From Trichoplax adhaerens (taxonomy: Eukaryota; Placozoa; Uniplacotomia; Trichoplacea; Trichoplacidae), in assembly GCF_000150275.1 (NCBI RefSeq), contig NW_002060948.1:4448336-4512335 (forward strand): a DNA stretch of 64,000 nt, written 5' to 3'. The notes under the pieces are model-generated. The model worked only from the letters and a program-made list of their open reading frames with translations, was not told the origin of the DNA and did no database searches. Below are positions 1-14,847 of this stretch, in pieces. Every line of letters begins with the position of its first letter. Within the stretch, counting starts at the first letter, position 1. Position numbers and translations under genes: made by a program.

Positions 1-112
1 TATTTTGACTACTAGTCGAAATATATATTAATATCTTAAAAAGGATTACTGCATACAATAGCTGCTTCATTATCGTAAAATTTATTATTACTTGGCAATC
101 ACATTGTAATAG

Positions 113-3586
<3,474 letters not shown>

Positions 3587-4531
3587 ATAATTAGTTAACC
3601 TTAATAATAATGCGATACATGAGACGTGAAGGGCGGATATCTTTAATCTACGTTAGATTTTCGAAAGTATTACATATCCCGTTTAAGTATGTTGGACTCA
3701 TTTTAAGGGTGACTTTCATAAAAGGTCATTAAAATTATCAATGACTGTACTCTTACAACAAAATTTAGATTATAAGATATTCGGCCATTCACTAGTATAG
3801 TGTTAATTAATCCAATTTCATTCCATACCAAATTGGGAATACTTTCAACTTATACTGTAAGTATTCATTGGGGCTCAAGCATTTACTAAGAATAACGTTT
3901 AGGTCTTTTACTTCTACATTTAATTTTCAAACGCGTATTGTTATTTTAAAATCTAAATGGGCAAATGAATGACTTCAGATTGAAATCGAAGTTGTATTTT
4001 GGTTAATGTGTATCATATAGAACCTAATTTTAGTTTTGTGATATTTTATTTAAAATTGTCTCGCAAATAATCGCATTTTTTAAACAAATAAGGCCCGTTA
4101 CAGATTTTCTGTGTTAAATTTTATTTGGTGTAGGATTTATTGTTTGAATGATAGTCATCCAGAATTCTTATATAGCTCCATTATACACCTAGGCGTATAC
4201 ATACCTGTAACTTTTTCAAAAATTTTATCGAAGCTGATTTTACTTTGGAATCTTTTTAAATAATTCTTGGATGCAATATATGGAATACAGCTAAAAAAAT
4301 TCAATATGGTATTGGTATACAGATAGGACCACAATAAAATTCAGTTATCGAGTAAATGTTACAGAAGGACAATGTTTCATTAAAAAATTTGCTCTCAAAA
4401 TTGGATTGAAAGGTGGTCATCATTATTCATTTACGTATGCAATGTTATTGTATTACATCTGAGCCAAATAATCCACTACATAATTTTTTAAAGCATTCAA
4501 TAATAGCAAAATAAGACTCTTGCCACTCAAT
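3587..4531. other. Convergent 3' spacer between aPKC and CDKAL1
   Basis: This 945-bp AT-rich stretch separates the stop codons of two converging genes. I see no open frame with splice sites and no GTACTGTAC array. It presumably holds both 3' untranslated regions. Confidence 0.6.
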
Positions 4532-7500
4532 TTAATCCCTATACCACCATTTATACATATGGGATAAAAAATCGTAGCAGCCAAGTGCTGCGATAACTAT
4601 GAGAACATAGACAATGGAAGAACCAGGAACGGAATCCTTCGACTTAGATTTTGCCTTAACCTTTTCGGACTGAGTTGAGTTCTAGCGTGTATAATTTATA
4701 CGATTAATTTACTGTAGAATAGCCGTATGATATCAGCACTAGAACGCTATTTCGCTAGGATTAGAGATAAAAATTATTTAGCTATATTTAAAGTAGCCTA
4801 TGTAGATTAGCGAATATGAACAGTCTGAACTATCTAACTTTTCCAATTACAATAAAATTATCACAATATACATATATTACTTACTGTACTGTTGGCATCT
4901 TTTGCAGCAAATTCTTTCGAAGTAAGCGATAGGCGTGGCATATTTACAAGTGTTTCACGAACTACCCTCCCCATTAAGTAATGCTTTCCAGTTTCTATAA
5001 TATCCACCTCGACCGTTTTGCCTAGTAGATCCATATCCATAGGAACTAACACCTGAAGGTTATAAATTATGAAGTAATGAATACTATTTTTCGAATTTTA
5101 AGACTTTTAATGAATAAAGTACTACATCCGTGGAATTGGAATAAAATAGTTAAAATGTTTAACTTAGACAGATTACATAGAGGTAATGAAATGCGTAAAC
5201 TTACTTGATCATAAAATTTATTATGACCGACGAAATGATTACCATCGTGAGATAATTCCGTTATTAGAATTCTTTGTCTCTCTCCTAGCTGCAAATTTAA
5301 TAGAAAAAAACGCACATATTGGTGTCATTCGAAAATATCCGTAATAGCTTTATATTTTGTGTCTGAAATAAATGAATAACATCCAATGAAACCTTGTGAT
5401 CGTACGGACGGTAAGACTTGAATAACTGCGTTAATTCACGAGACCTATTCTTGACTTCTTCCGTCGGTATACGTTTCATTTTTGCTGCGGGTGTACCAGG
5501 TCGGGGATAAAATTGATTGATAAATACACTTGGAAACTTGTGACGTTCAATCAAACGTAAGGTTTTCGCAAAATCCTAAAACGTAATAAAAGGTAACTTC
5601 ATTAGAAAAAGAATGCATAACATGAAAATTTGCATCCAAATGTATAAACTAAAAGCCTACATCTTTCTCTTCAGTCGGAAATCCACAAATTATGTCAGTT
5701 GCAATAGTAATACCAGGTACTCTACATTAATGTAAACAGGATAATTATTAATCTTATAGTCATTGAGTATTGATATAAAAACGGTATCGTAATATAATGT
5801 GTAGCAAATATAAATCTATGGTGGGAGGCCTTACTTGTCACTTAAATAATTCACAACCTTCTCAAAATCAGTAACAGTATATTCCCGACGCATATCGTAT
5901 AGAACTTTGTCCGACCCTGCTTGGACAGGTACGTGAAGGAATGAGTATACACGAGGATGAGATAATATCTTAGCCATTTCCTGTGAAATAGAAATGTGAG
6001 CGTAGAAGCTTAGCTAATCAATTAACCGAAGGATGCAGATATACTGTACAAATTACGTCGATAATATTACTTCTAGATGTTCAAGGATATAGGGTGGATT
6101 GGTCATTCCAATTCTTAACATAGCACCGTCAGGTATGACTTTGACCAACTGCCATAGTAAATCCGGTAACGAGACGCCGATATCAATTCCATAAGCGCCT
6201 GTATCTTCGCTAGTTATCCATATTTCAGCAACTCCTTCTGCAATTTTAGAGCGATGTTTTATGAGAATGTAGCTATTGACAATGTTATAACTAAAACAAT
6301 AGCTCATTGGTCTTCCTAAAATTTGCTTAGTTAATTCTACGCTACCATTGAAGGCAGTTTTTGCTCTTTCGACTATATCCTCGATGGGATAGCTTCCCAA
6401 ATCTCCCCTTGCATGTTTTGTCTTGCAATAAGTGCATGCATTAAGGCATCTGTAAATTTGATCAGGAGTAATATCCTAAGAAATGATTTTATGATCTTAT
6501 ACGATAATTATTGCACCATATTAATGCGAGCAGATGATTCGATGTTTCTTTAAATTTCACGTAAATGAAGGTATCTTACTTACCCTGTATTTATAGCAAT
6601 GATCTCTACCAGTGGATTTTTTCGAATTTTAGGTAGATTCAAAGGTGCACCACCCAATTTTTTTCCATTCTTTCTTTTCTGTCCAAATAATCTAACTGAA
6701 TGCCCTATTCGATGAAAAGTAATATCAATGGGATTTGAGATATAATATTATGAAATTATCATTGACGATCTGTTAAGTCAATATAAATCAATCATTTCGA
6801 AATGATTTCTAGATTGTCCTATTCAATGCCATTACAGACGCAGGAAGTAAAATTAATGAAGATAAATATACAGTACCTTTCAATGTTTCTTCAACTACTT
6901 CAACTACGCGGTCAATTTGTTGAACCTAATTTGGTTATGGTCAGTTACACGTATGTCAATGTAAAAATCTTTTAAGGTACTGCATACGTTATTAGTAAAA
7001 GGTATAATAGGTTTGCGTAGCAAAGAAATTGTCGTATACAAATTCAAATAGTGCATGTTTACCCCTACTACACTTATACCATCCATTAAGGGGTGCCTTT
7101 TTTGACCTTGAGGAACACAACCGGCCAAAACCAGATACTTTTTTAACTCCTTCGCCTTACGAATATCATTATAAAAGCTGTCTTCAGCTGGATTTTTGAC
7201 AGCGCAGCTATTCAACAACCATAAATCAGCTTCTTCTGGTATTTCTGCGTACGAATATTTCAATAATACCATGCAAGTGCAAACGAAAGTGGTAAACATC
7301 AGACAACGTTAGCAAGGAGAAGATTAATATTTGGAAGATATCAATTACCCTCAGAATCAAGATTACAAGAAGTGATATTGTACGTACTGTACTTCTACTG
7401 TATTTAACGAGAAGGAACTACGTAGATGCAAGATGCTCCTTGGCACCTCGTTCATCACTATAAGATACAAAATTGACAGCAAACTTCCCTATCGATTTGG

Positions 7501-7992
7501 TACGTCAGTGAATTATACATCTACTATCTATTCAATGTGTAATATTTGCTAACTAAACAAGTAAACATTAGAATATGTACTTCGGAATATTAGTGCTATA
7601 CATATGTTTATACGCGTAGATTATAGTACGTACGCGTATTCTAGTTTATCGATATGACCTCAGCATGCATACAACTATCTCAATATCCTACCAGTGATTT
7701 TATATCCATAACTGCTCAATTGACCGGCCATATATTCACCATCAGATTTGTTATGTGAACATCCCCAAGTACGGATGTAGATACCTTGTGTTCCAGGGAT
7801 GATACTGTCTCCAACAGCTTTTTCATCCACCTCAACATTGGAATCGCTCTTACCTTGCCGTTTAGATGGACGCGATCGCAATTTCACATTATTTCTTGAT
7901 ATTTTTGATCTTACATCAACAGAATACGATTCCTCTTTGGAGATTAAATCTTCGATATCTTCTACTGCGTTCCTTTGGCTATCTACGGACAT
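4532..7992 (-). CDS. CDKAL1: CDKAL1, tRNA t6A37 methylthiotransferase
   Basis: Radical-SAM enzyme that converts t6A to ms2t6A at position 37 of tRNA-Lys(UUU). Twelve exons join to 1716 nt (571 aa): 7692-7992, 7063-7244, 6877-6925, 6584-6704, 6346-6449, 6071-6237, 5835-5980, 5661-5721, 5393-5575, 5205-5288, 4885-5052 and 4532-4681. All phases close. The N-terminal MTTase domain has the three cluster cysteines in TWGCSHN, LNSCAV and LAGCVPQ. The radical-SAM motif is [24 protein letters not shown] and a TRAM-like domain follow. The last exon encodes a basic linker and a single hydrophobic helix ([16 protein letters not shown]), the tail anchor that places animal CDKAL1 in the ER membrane. Length matches the human protein (579 aa). 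It is divergent from the sirtuin gene, about 0.8 kb away. Confidence 0.96.
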
Positions 7993-8169
7993 TTTAAGTG
8001 AAGTTTTGCCCTAAGTAATTTACATGTTATGCAGTCCACTTGTTCCAAAATGTGGAAAAGAATGCCGAAAGGAATTCGCTGCAGTAGTTTGCCTTGAGCT
8101 TCGGTGCAGCGGAAGAGATTGTAACCGACAGTACAGAGAGCAAGCTGGTTGGCCAGATACCGCTACAAT

Positions 8170-8345
8170 TGCTACAGTACAGTACATTCATTGTGCACAG
8201 TGGTCAAATGCTACAGTACCGTACAGTTTAATGCGTTGTACTGTACACTGTACACTGTACTGTATGTCTGTACCCTCCATCTGTACACTGCGCGAATAGA
8301 ATTTCCTATCCACTAGTGGTACGGTATACAGTACTGTAAACCACT
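8170..8345. repeat. Loose GTAC/GTACAGTAC repeat cluster
   Basis: Several copies of ACAGTAC, GTACTGTA and TGTACACTGTAC are interspersed with unique sequence, in the 5' flank of CDKAL1. The array is less regular than those at 8620 and 13800. Confidence 0.7.
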
Positions 8346-8624
8346 GCTACAGGGGCGTGGCAAGCCCTCTACAATGGTTGAAAGACGTTCAGCGTTGCCT
8401 TAAATATGTCTTTCAATTGTGAAGAAATGGACTTTAAATTTGGCTCGAATTCCATGTAGACAGATCTGTACAACCTTGAGCAATTGGCTCTTGATATTTT
8501 GATTACTTTTTATCGTACTATTGAATAATTCTATTTCTTTCAAGCTTCTAATACAAACTATCAGTCGCTGTTCCACGTACGGTCGCTCCAACCATTTTAC
8601 AAGTCAAGTCGTAATGCCGGTCTA
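8333..8624 (+). repeat. Dispersed repeat, copy 1 (about 290 bp)
   Basis: Starting near the CACTGCTACAGGGGCGTGG segment and ending near GTCGTAATGCCGGTCTA, this block is clearly similar to the reverse complement of 55791-56078. Shared segments include AGGGGCGTGG, TGTCTTTCAATT, GAAGAAATGGAC, TAATACAAACTATCAGTCGC and CAACCATTTTACAA. By eye identity is roughly 75-80%. This copy contains an extra ~18 bp after CAGTCGCTG that includes a second GTCGCT. It sits between two GTACTGTAC clusters. No intact frame is shared by both copies, so it is probably a short transposon or SINE-like element of unknown class. Confidence 0.8.
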
Positions 8625-8715
8625 CAGTACTGTACTGTACTGTACTGTATACTGTACAGTACAGTATATAGACTCTACAGTGTACTGTACTGTATAGTAT
8701 ACTGTACTGTATGTA
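8620..8715. repeat. Palindromic GTACTGTAC array (5' of the sirtuin)
   Basis: Near-continuous run of TACTGTAC and GTACAGTAC units. Because each unit is followed by its reverse complement, the block can fold into perfect hairpins, for example around 8636-8670. It lies about 60-160 bp upstream of the SIRT2-like start codon. Confidence 0.9.
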
Positions 8716-8778
8716 CTGTTTTGTTGATTAAGGTTAATTAATTCTAACAAGCGATAAGAACAATTCTACCATAGTAGT

Positions 8779-9795
8779 ATGATGGCGAACCAGGAAAGCG
8801 TTGAGGATAGCTTAGGAAAATTATATTTATCCCAAGAAGGTGATGATAACTCAAAGTCGACGAAGGAGGACAATCTTGAATCTATTGCCCAATTGATTAA
8901 GTCGAAAGAATGTAAAAATATCATTGTTATGACTGGAGCTGGCTTATCAACTGCAGCTGGTATTCCCGATTTTCGATCACCTGATATTGGATTATTTACC
9001 AAAGTGATGCAAAAATATCAAGTGACAAGCCCGGAATTGGTGTTTAGTATCGATTATTTTCACGAAAATCCATCTGTATTTTATGAAATGTCTCGTGGAA
9101 TGACTGAAACAGATTATAAACCTACCATAGCTCATTATTTCTTAAAGTTATTAGCTGATAAGAATTTACTCTTGCGACATTATACACAAAATGTTGATGG
9201 ATTAGATTTAGCAGCCGGTTTATCCGAAGATAAAGTGGTCACCGCTCATGGTACTATGTACACCGCACATTGTACAACTTCGGAATGCCATACCAAGTAT
9301 ACTTTGGAATGGTTGAAACAACAATTATTAAAAACTCCAGATATTACCGTACCACGTTGTGATAAATGTCAGGGCGTAATAAAGCCCGATGTTGTCCTTT
9401 ATGGTGAACAGCTGCCAAATAAATTCTTTACTATGCGATCTGCTGATTTCCCAAATTGTGACTTACTGATTATAATGGGAACTTCGTTGAAAGTCGAACC
9501 GTTTGCATCGTTAGTTGAACACGTTCCAGAGCATGCTCCACGCTTGTTGATCAATTTAGAAGAAACTGGCCAAGATCATGGTATGTTTAGTCGATCACCT
9601 AGTCAAATTGGTGGAATGGTTAAGCACCTTCTTGGATGGAATTCCAATCGGAAAGATATATTTTGGAAAGGAAGTTGTGATGATGGTTGCTTGAAACTTG
9701 CAGATTTACTTGGTTGGAAGCAGGAGTTGTTAAAGTTGAAAGAAGACCAACAAAAGAAACCAAGCCAAGATACTCTACCGAACGTTAAATTGTAA
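8779..9795 (+). CDS. SIRT2: SIRT2-like NAD-dependent protein deacylase, intronless
   Basis: Class I sirtuin that removes acyl groups from lysine using NAD+. The 338-aa frame has no intron. The NAD-binding motif TGAGLSTAAGIPDFRSP lies near residues 52-68, followed by YTQNVDGLD, the catalytic histidine in AHGTM (about residue 154), zinc ligands as C-x4-C (CTTSEC) plus C-x2-C (CDKC), KPDVVLYGEQLP and MGTSLKVEPF. These match the SIRT2/SIRT3 branch. There is no obvious mitochondrial presequence, and the acidic N-terminus favours cytosolic SIRT2 over SIRT3. Two adjacent ATGs start the frame (8779 and 8782). All long neighbouring genes except the J protein are intron-rich, so this copy may have come from a retroposed mRNA, though intron loss is equally possible. 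Confidence 0.95.
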   Translation: MMANQESVEDSLGKLYLSQEGDDNSKSTKEDNLESIAQLIKSKECKNIIVMTGAGLSTAAGIPDFRSPDIGLFTKVMQKYQVTSPELVFSIDYFHENPSVFYEMSRGMTETDYKPTIAHYFLKLLADKNLLLRHYTQNVDGLDLAAGLSEDKVVTAHGTMYTAHCTTSECHTKYTLEWLKQQLLKTPDITVPRCDKCQGVIKPDVVLYGEQLPNKFFTMRSADFPNCDLLIIMGTSLKVEPFASLVEHVPEHAPRLLINLEETGQDHGMFSRSPSQIGGMVKHLLGWNSNRKDIFWKGSCDDGCLKLADLLGWKQELLKLKEDQQKKPSQDTLPNVKL

Positions 9796-12258
9796 TCGTA
9801 TTTCGTATATAATACAACATCGTACTTTCCTTGGTCGTGATTTATTTCACTGTATTGCTTTAATCTTATTATTGCATATACAGTAAATATGAGATTTAAA
9901 TCATGCACGCACAGTGAGAACTAATGCCAGTTGCGTTAAATTGAAACAGTAGACTGAAATACTAGTAGGATTTTATTTTTAAGTTGATTGAATAGATTTT
10001 ATTACCTATTGCATCATATAGAACTATACATTCAAGTTTGGGTTACATCAACCGCGTCTAAATAAGTTTTCCTAACGTCTGCAAAAGGAACTTGAATAAA
10101 ATCTCAGATTAATTCATCAATGGCACCTCTAGATAGAATATTCGTACATACTAATGAAAGAGAAATACTGCATTTAAATGCGGTATTGATTATAGGCGTA
10201 TATTATTATTATTACTTTACAGGTGATTTTTATACTGATTTCTTATATCTTAGAAATAGTAATTTTACCATCTGCTATTATATATCTAATACTGTGATAC
10301 AGTATAATGTATGAATAACGATATCGGCTACATGTATGATATTTGTATCAACTATAGATTTTATGTTTCCATTTGATTTATTACGTTATCAATTATAATA
10401 AATGTACCTGCTATAAATGTAACTAATACAGTACGTATTTGTTACTGTATTTATAAAAGCTTAAAATGACACTTTTGCATTTGAATATCTACTATTGTAA
10501 TGATGTCATCTTGCAAATATTAATAGACTAAAATGAGATCAATAAATTCTTGAAAAATTTACAAACTTTTATATTCAAGTAAAAATTAGATGGTTTTAAT
10601 CAATCACAACTGAACGGAATACATTTCGTGTAAACTTAGCACGCAAGCATTGAACAGTTACCGCAAACTATTCCAGTTGAAGTGTAAGCAATTATTCGCA
10701 TATGTAATTCTTTAGTTAGATTGGCATGATTTTAAAGTGTAAAAATAACTTACTAAAAATTATTTGAGGAAGCAATCTGACTTAGTTAATCCTGTTTGTA
10801 TAGACAGCCGATACTTTGGCCATACAAAAATTGAGGCATACTTAGCTGTAGTCTCGCATCTAGTACCTACACATATGCAATTATAGTTAAGTAACATTCA
10901 TTTCTAAGACGAGAATTATTTACAGTTTAGCGAAATGAACCCCATTCACAATATTGCAAGACACCATAGCGACCGGTGTATAAAAAATTGTAACTTCTTA
11001 ACATCAATTATTGAAATATGGTATAATTATGCCCGTATCCTGCTAATTTTTAAGAATGAATGATAACATGTTTATATAGCGCTTTCCATCTTGTATGAAT
11101 GTTGTAATTTAACAGATCATTGCACTATCGGAATTACCAAGTATCCTGAAGTATTAAATCATTGAAAATCACCTCCAATACAAAGTAGAATTACGCTTAT
11201 AAAACATAACAATGTTTGCATTTAGGTCGACCACATGTTACAATCTGTGTGACAAATTATCACGATAAGCTTATTCGAAATGACAATAGTAAAAGATCTT
11301 GATTTTGTTTTAATTTATCATTTATGAAAAAGCATGCTTATAATATAGCCTTTCAGCGAATTTAGTGACAGGTGAATATATTTTCGTTACAATATAATGA
11401 TAATACTTTGAATCTTTTTCTTCAGGTTCACAGCTGGTTATACTATCTAGCAAAGATTTACCGTTATGTTAGATATATGTATCTTTAAGACAGCTGTGCG
11501 TACACTGACTGGCGTTCAAGCTTTTCACATCAAAGCGTTACTTATAACCAATTAAGTTAGCTATGCTATTACAAGTACATTACTTGTGTCCTATCCTTAA
11601 TAACAATCATAATCCAGAAAGACGTTTTACAGTAAAAATGAAGCATATTAAATACTCAACATCGATCAGTTTTTCTTAAATTAGTAGTTGGCCACAGTAC
11701 AATAACTCATATTTGTGTAAGCACAACGAGAGCTCAATATTGATTTACATATTTCTTATGTTGATAGTTGCTCCTTAAAGAAGACAAGCAATAAGATAGC
11801 AATCTATTCTTGTGTTTACAAAATCTTACACCGTTTTTTGGCACAATATTAGAAATTCATTCGATAAGTAGTGATGAATATACAGTACCGCAAAATAAAA
11901 TCATCTTCCATATAGATTAAAAAGGATTGCATAAAAATGAGCTCCTACTATTACAAGCTGACAAAATTTTAAGCGATTACGTTCAATTACGGGAAGTTGA
12001 GAATAATGAATATCTAGGTGTGGAATCAGTTTTAATTTTGATTTCATATAAGTGTAACGTAGTTATAAATCTCTGATCTTGAATCCACATTATATCTATT
12101 TTTTTTAAATATCAAGAGCACTAAGTTCTTGAAGTAGCTGCGTGAAAGATTTCTGCAATAACCACATCGCAGCTCCTAACAAGGGGCTAAATTGATTTAG
12201 TAAGCAAGAATACAATTAACACTCGTTACAGTGACAGTAAAAATACTTTGCAAGACTG
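9796..12258. other. Convergent spacer between the sirtuin and the J-protein gene
   Basis: About 2.5 kb of AT-rich sequence with stops in all frames. It includes only isolated ACAGTAC-type words and no dense array. A 64-codon open stretch at 10120 is rich in Tyr/Ile codons and lacks family resemblance, so I do not call it. I see no RNA gene. Confidence 0.55.
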
Positions 12259-13053
12259 TTATTGGTCTTGATCTTTCTTTAATGTTTTTTCTCGTTTTAC
12301 TTTTTCTAAAAGGGACACAGCCATTTTCTCTGCTTCAGCATCTTTACGAATAATTGCATCCTGACGATGTTGTTCTAAGAATAGTTGTAATTGTTTATGA
12401 GGCCCGTTTTTGCGTGCAGTGTCAGTAATCTCTTTATGCAATGCGACGATTCGATTATTGTTGTCTTCTTTTCTTTTCCTAATGATCTCTCCGCCTACAG
12501 TGGCTATGAAATAATGTATAATTACACCGACTAGAGATATTCCACATAGCCACAAAACTACAATGTAATTTTTCGTTTTGAATATTTTTGGAGGCTTAGC
12601 ATAGGATTGTTGGCTATTATACCCTTGGAAATTGTTACGCCAGTAATGGGGTGGATAAGAGGTGATGTAATGATCAGGCGTACTATGCAACTTAAAATCA
12701 TAATCTTTACGAGTCGTTGGATCAAGCAGAGTGGTATATGCTTCATTTAACTTTACGAAAGTATCATGTTTTACTTTATCACGTGGATGCCAATCCGGAT
12801 GGCAATCCCTAGATTTCTTAAAATAAGCCGCTTTGATTTGTTCCTGATTGGCAAATTCAGAGATTCCTAATAGCTCGTAATGAGACTGCCGGTAAACCAA
12901 AGAAGAACGTAAATATCGAATGCAGACATACGAGATGGTATTACAGAGATGCCCTTTCAGTTGATATAAACTGGGCTGAAAGTATACGCCAAGTGTCCTT
13001 CGAGAGATACGTGTATTTACATTATTTATGAGATTTGGCAATCGAAGAAGCAT
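12259..13053 (-). CDS. DNAJC4: DNAJC4-like membrane J-domain protein, intronless
   Basis: Predicted Hsp70 co-chaperone, 264 aa in one exon. The N-terminus (residues 1-55) is rich in Arg, Leu and Ser with few acidic residues, compatible with a mitochondrial targeting sequence. The J domain spans about residues 57-122, with HYELLGIS opening helix I and the essential HPD tripeptide in RDCHPDWHP (residues 85-87). One transmembrane helix follows at about 165-190 (LWLCGISLVGVIIHYFI), then a charged, Lys/Glu-rich tail. A J domain at the N-terminal side of one membrane helix with a short charged tail matches human DNAJC4 in layout and in the phrase YELLG. Assignment beyond a DNAJC4-like J protein is inference. 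It is divergent from VPS15, about 1.8 kb away. Confidence 0.8.
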   Translation of the reverse strand: MLLRLPNLINNVNTRISRRTLGVYFQPSLYQLKGHLCNTISYVCIRYLRSSLVYRQSHYELLGISEFANQEQIKAAYFKKSRDCHPDWHPRDKVKHDTFVKLNEAYTTLLDPTTRKDYDFKLHSTPDHYITSYPPHYWRNNFQGYNSQQSYAKPPKIFKTKNYIVVLWLCGISLVGVIIHYFIATVGGEIIRKRKEDNNNRIVALHKEITDTARKNGPHKQLQLFLEQHRQDAIIRKDAEAEKMAVSLLEKVKREKTLKKDQDQ

Positions 13054-13794
13054 ATTGATTGTTTCTGCCTATTAAATGTGTCATTGCACCTTATATTACA
13101 TGGACAGTCGTAGTTATTGGTATGAATTATCGCCTAATTGCCTATCTTTGTTGAAGGAAAGTGATTTGGAGAATTTACTCTATGAAATTGTAGAGTATCA
13201 GATTATGTTCTAATGCAAAGTATACCAAAGTTCAAAATTCTTCATTGGCTGATCTTTCTCTATAGTATCGCATATCAATCTATCAATCATGAATAAGAAT
13301 ATATTTTCAATTCATTGACAGCAGGTATACTCGTATGAGAGTATTCTACAATCATACCATGCAAAATACGATTCTTCATTCCTACCTTAATATCCTAATA
13401 TTTTAATCATGCTCTAGGTCATTGTTGGAAGTAATTCTAGGTAATACGGTCATTTCCTCGCAAGTATACGATTGCAATGATACTAGAGAGCAAAATTCTC
13501 CCAGGTCGTCTTGATCTTTCCACCAAATGCTTGGTGATAACGTTGTCGGAAAGGACCGGCTTAGGCCGCCGTCAGGATGTTCATTTAACCTCAAGGAAGT
13601 GCTATGACTGACTAATGACTATGCAGTAGTATGTTGTCGCGAACACTCTGCACGTCATAATGCAATTACAAGAAATTAGTATTCAGCGAATGTTTCTATC
13701 TGTCAGGAGGCCTAAATCAGCACTTCAGCCACTACCCACTGTCTACTGTATAGATGAACCGGTCCGAACCGGATCGTTCTCAGGTCTAGTCGTC

Positions 13795-14215
13795 TAGGTA
13801 CAGTACTGTACAGTAAACCTCTATGGTCCACCGTACCGTCACAGTACCGTGGTGACAGTGACTGACTGTACTGTACTGTAGACTGTACTGTACAGTGCAG
13901 TACAGTACTGTACAGTCCAATAAAGTGTACTGTACAGTACTGTATTTTACTGTACATTGTGCATGAGCGTACAGTTTACAGTACTTTACATTGTACATGA
14001 GCGTTACCCTGTGTACAGTACAGTGTACAGTACTTTACATTGTGCACAAGCGTACTGTACATTGTACAGTATACAGTACAGTACTGTACAGTACAGTACA
14101 CATTTGTTACAAGCTGTTGTACTGTACAGTACAGTACTGTACAATACAACTTGGTCTGGTACTGGATCAAAGTGAGTGAGTACAGTACTGTACACTGTAC
14201 AGTACTGTAGTTGTC
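13795..14215. repeat. Large palindromic GTACTGTAC array with internal minisatellite
   Basis: About 420 bp dominated by GTACTGTAC and GTACAGTAC words. Inside, a longer unit of roughly 45-50 bp recurs three times between 13955 and 14070: ACATTGTGCATGAGCGTAC, ACATTGTACATGAGCGTTAC and ACATTGTGCACAAGCGTAC, each flanked by TACAGTACTTT or similar. Long hairpins are possible on either strand. Confidence 0.92.
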
Positions 14216-14461
14216 AGCCAATCCCTACAAGAATTTTCTCTTTAAAAATAAAGTCACTGAGTAGCACAGTTAAACAGTTAGCATCTGGCTAGCAAATAAT
14301 GATGAAATCCAAGCAGTGACATACTGCGCTGGTGATTGTTTGGTAAGGTCTGTACCAGAGATTTTCATTTATACCTACTGTATTTAGTATACTAAATCTA
14401 GTACAGCACCAGCAAGGACTACAAATATGACGGGAAGAAGTCCTGACACTGGCCATAGTCA

Positions 14462-14672
14462 CCATACTGTACACTGTACAGTACACTGTACTGTACGTAC
14501 TGTACTGTGGGCTGAAACATACTGTACTGTAGGCTGAAACATACAGTACTGTACGTACTGCAGTACTGAAGCTACTGTACTGTACTGTGCAGTACTGTAT
14601 ACAGTACAAGAGCATAGTGAGGCTGAAGGATACAGTACTGTACTGTACATAGCATATACACTCATTGTACAG
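14462..14672. repeat. Palindromic GTACTGTAC array with GGCTGAA spacers
   Basis: The array ends about 175 bp before the VPS15 ATG. GTACTGTAC words alternate with a second motif, GGCTGAAACATAC / GGCTGAAGGATAC, seen about four times (from 14510, 14531, 14622 and 14672 onward). The two-part unit suggests tandem amplification of a composite. Confidence 0.88.
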
Positions 14673-14847
14673 TAAGGCTGAAGCGATTACTGTGGAATAA
14701 TATTCTGCGCCTTACGTCACATTAAGTCAAGTCAAGCATAGTGGTCATCCTGACATTTTGCTCAATTTTACCTTGGTCTTCAAGTCTCTTTTCCTATCTA
14801 TGACACAAGGAATCCACCATAATTGATTATAGGACTTTCAAGCCGAC

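Larger units (their letters stand above)
7993..8778. promoter_or_regulatory. Bidirectional 5' spacer of CDKAL1 and the SIRT2-like gene
   Basis: This 786-bp spacer lies between two divergent start codons, so it must hold both promoters. It carries a loose GTAC-type repeat cluster near 8170-8350, a copy of a dispersed repeat (about 8333-8624), and a dense GTACTGTAC array at 8620-8715 that ends about 60 bp before the sirtuin ATG. Promoter function is inferred from gene geometry; no TATA box was assigned. Confidence 0.6.
13054..14847. promoter_or_regulatory. Bidirectional 5' spacer of the J-protein and VPS15 genes
   Basis: The 1.8 kb between two divergent start codons includes two large GTACTGTAC arrays (13795-14215 and 14462-14672). 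The remainder is AT-rich with no coding signal. Apparent frames of 60-110 codons rich in Tyr, Cys, Thr and Val are translations of the repeat. Confidence 0.6.

Noticed and set aside
8400-8591. 63-codon frame on the - strand in the dispersed repeat
   Set aside because: Broken by stops in the other copy, so it is not a maintained protein.
13712-14665. Many open frames of 60-110 codons rich in Tyr, Cys, Thr, Val and Leu
   Set aside because: They are translations of GTACTGTAC repeats in all frames, with no splice or family support.
13795-14672. CRISPR-like alternation of repeats and spacers
   Set aside because: The DNA is eukaryotic, the repeats are short and overlapping, and spacers are irregular; there are no cas genes.
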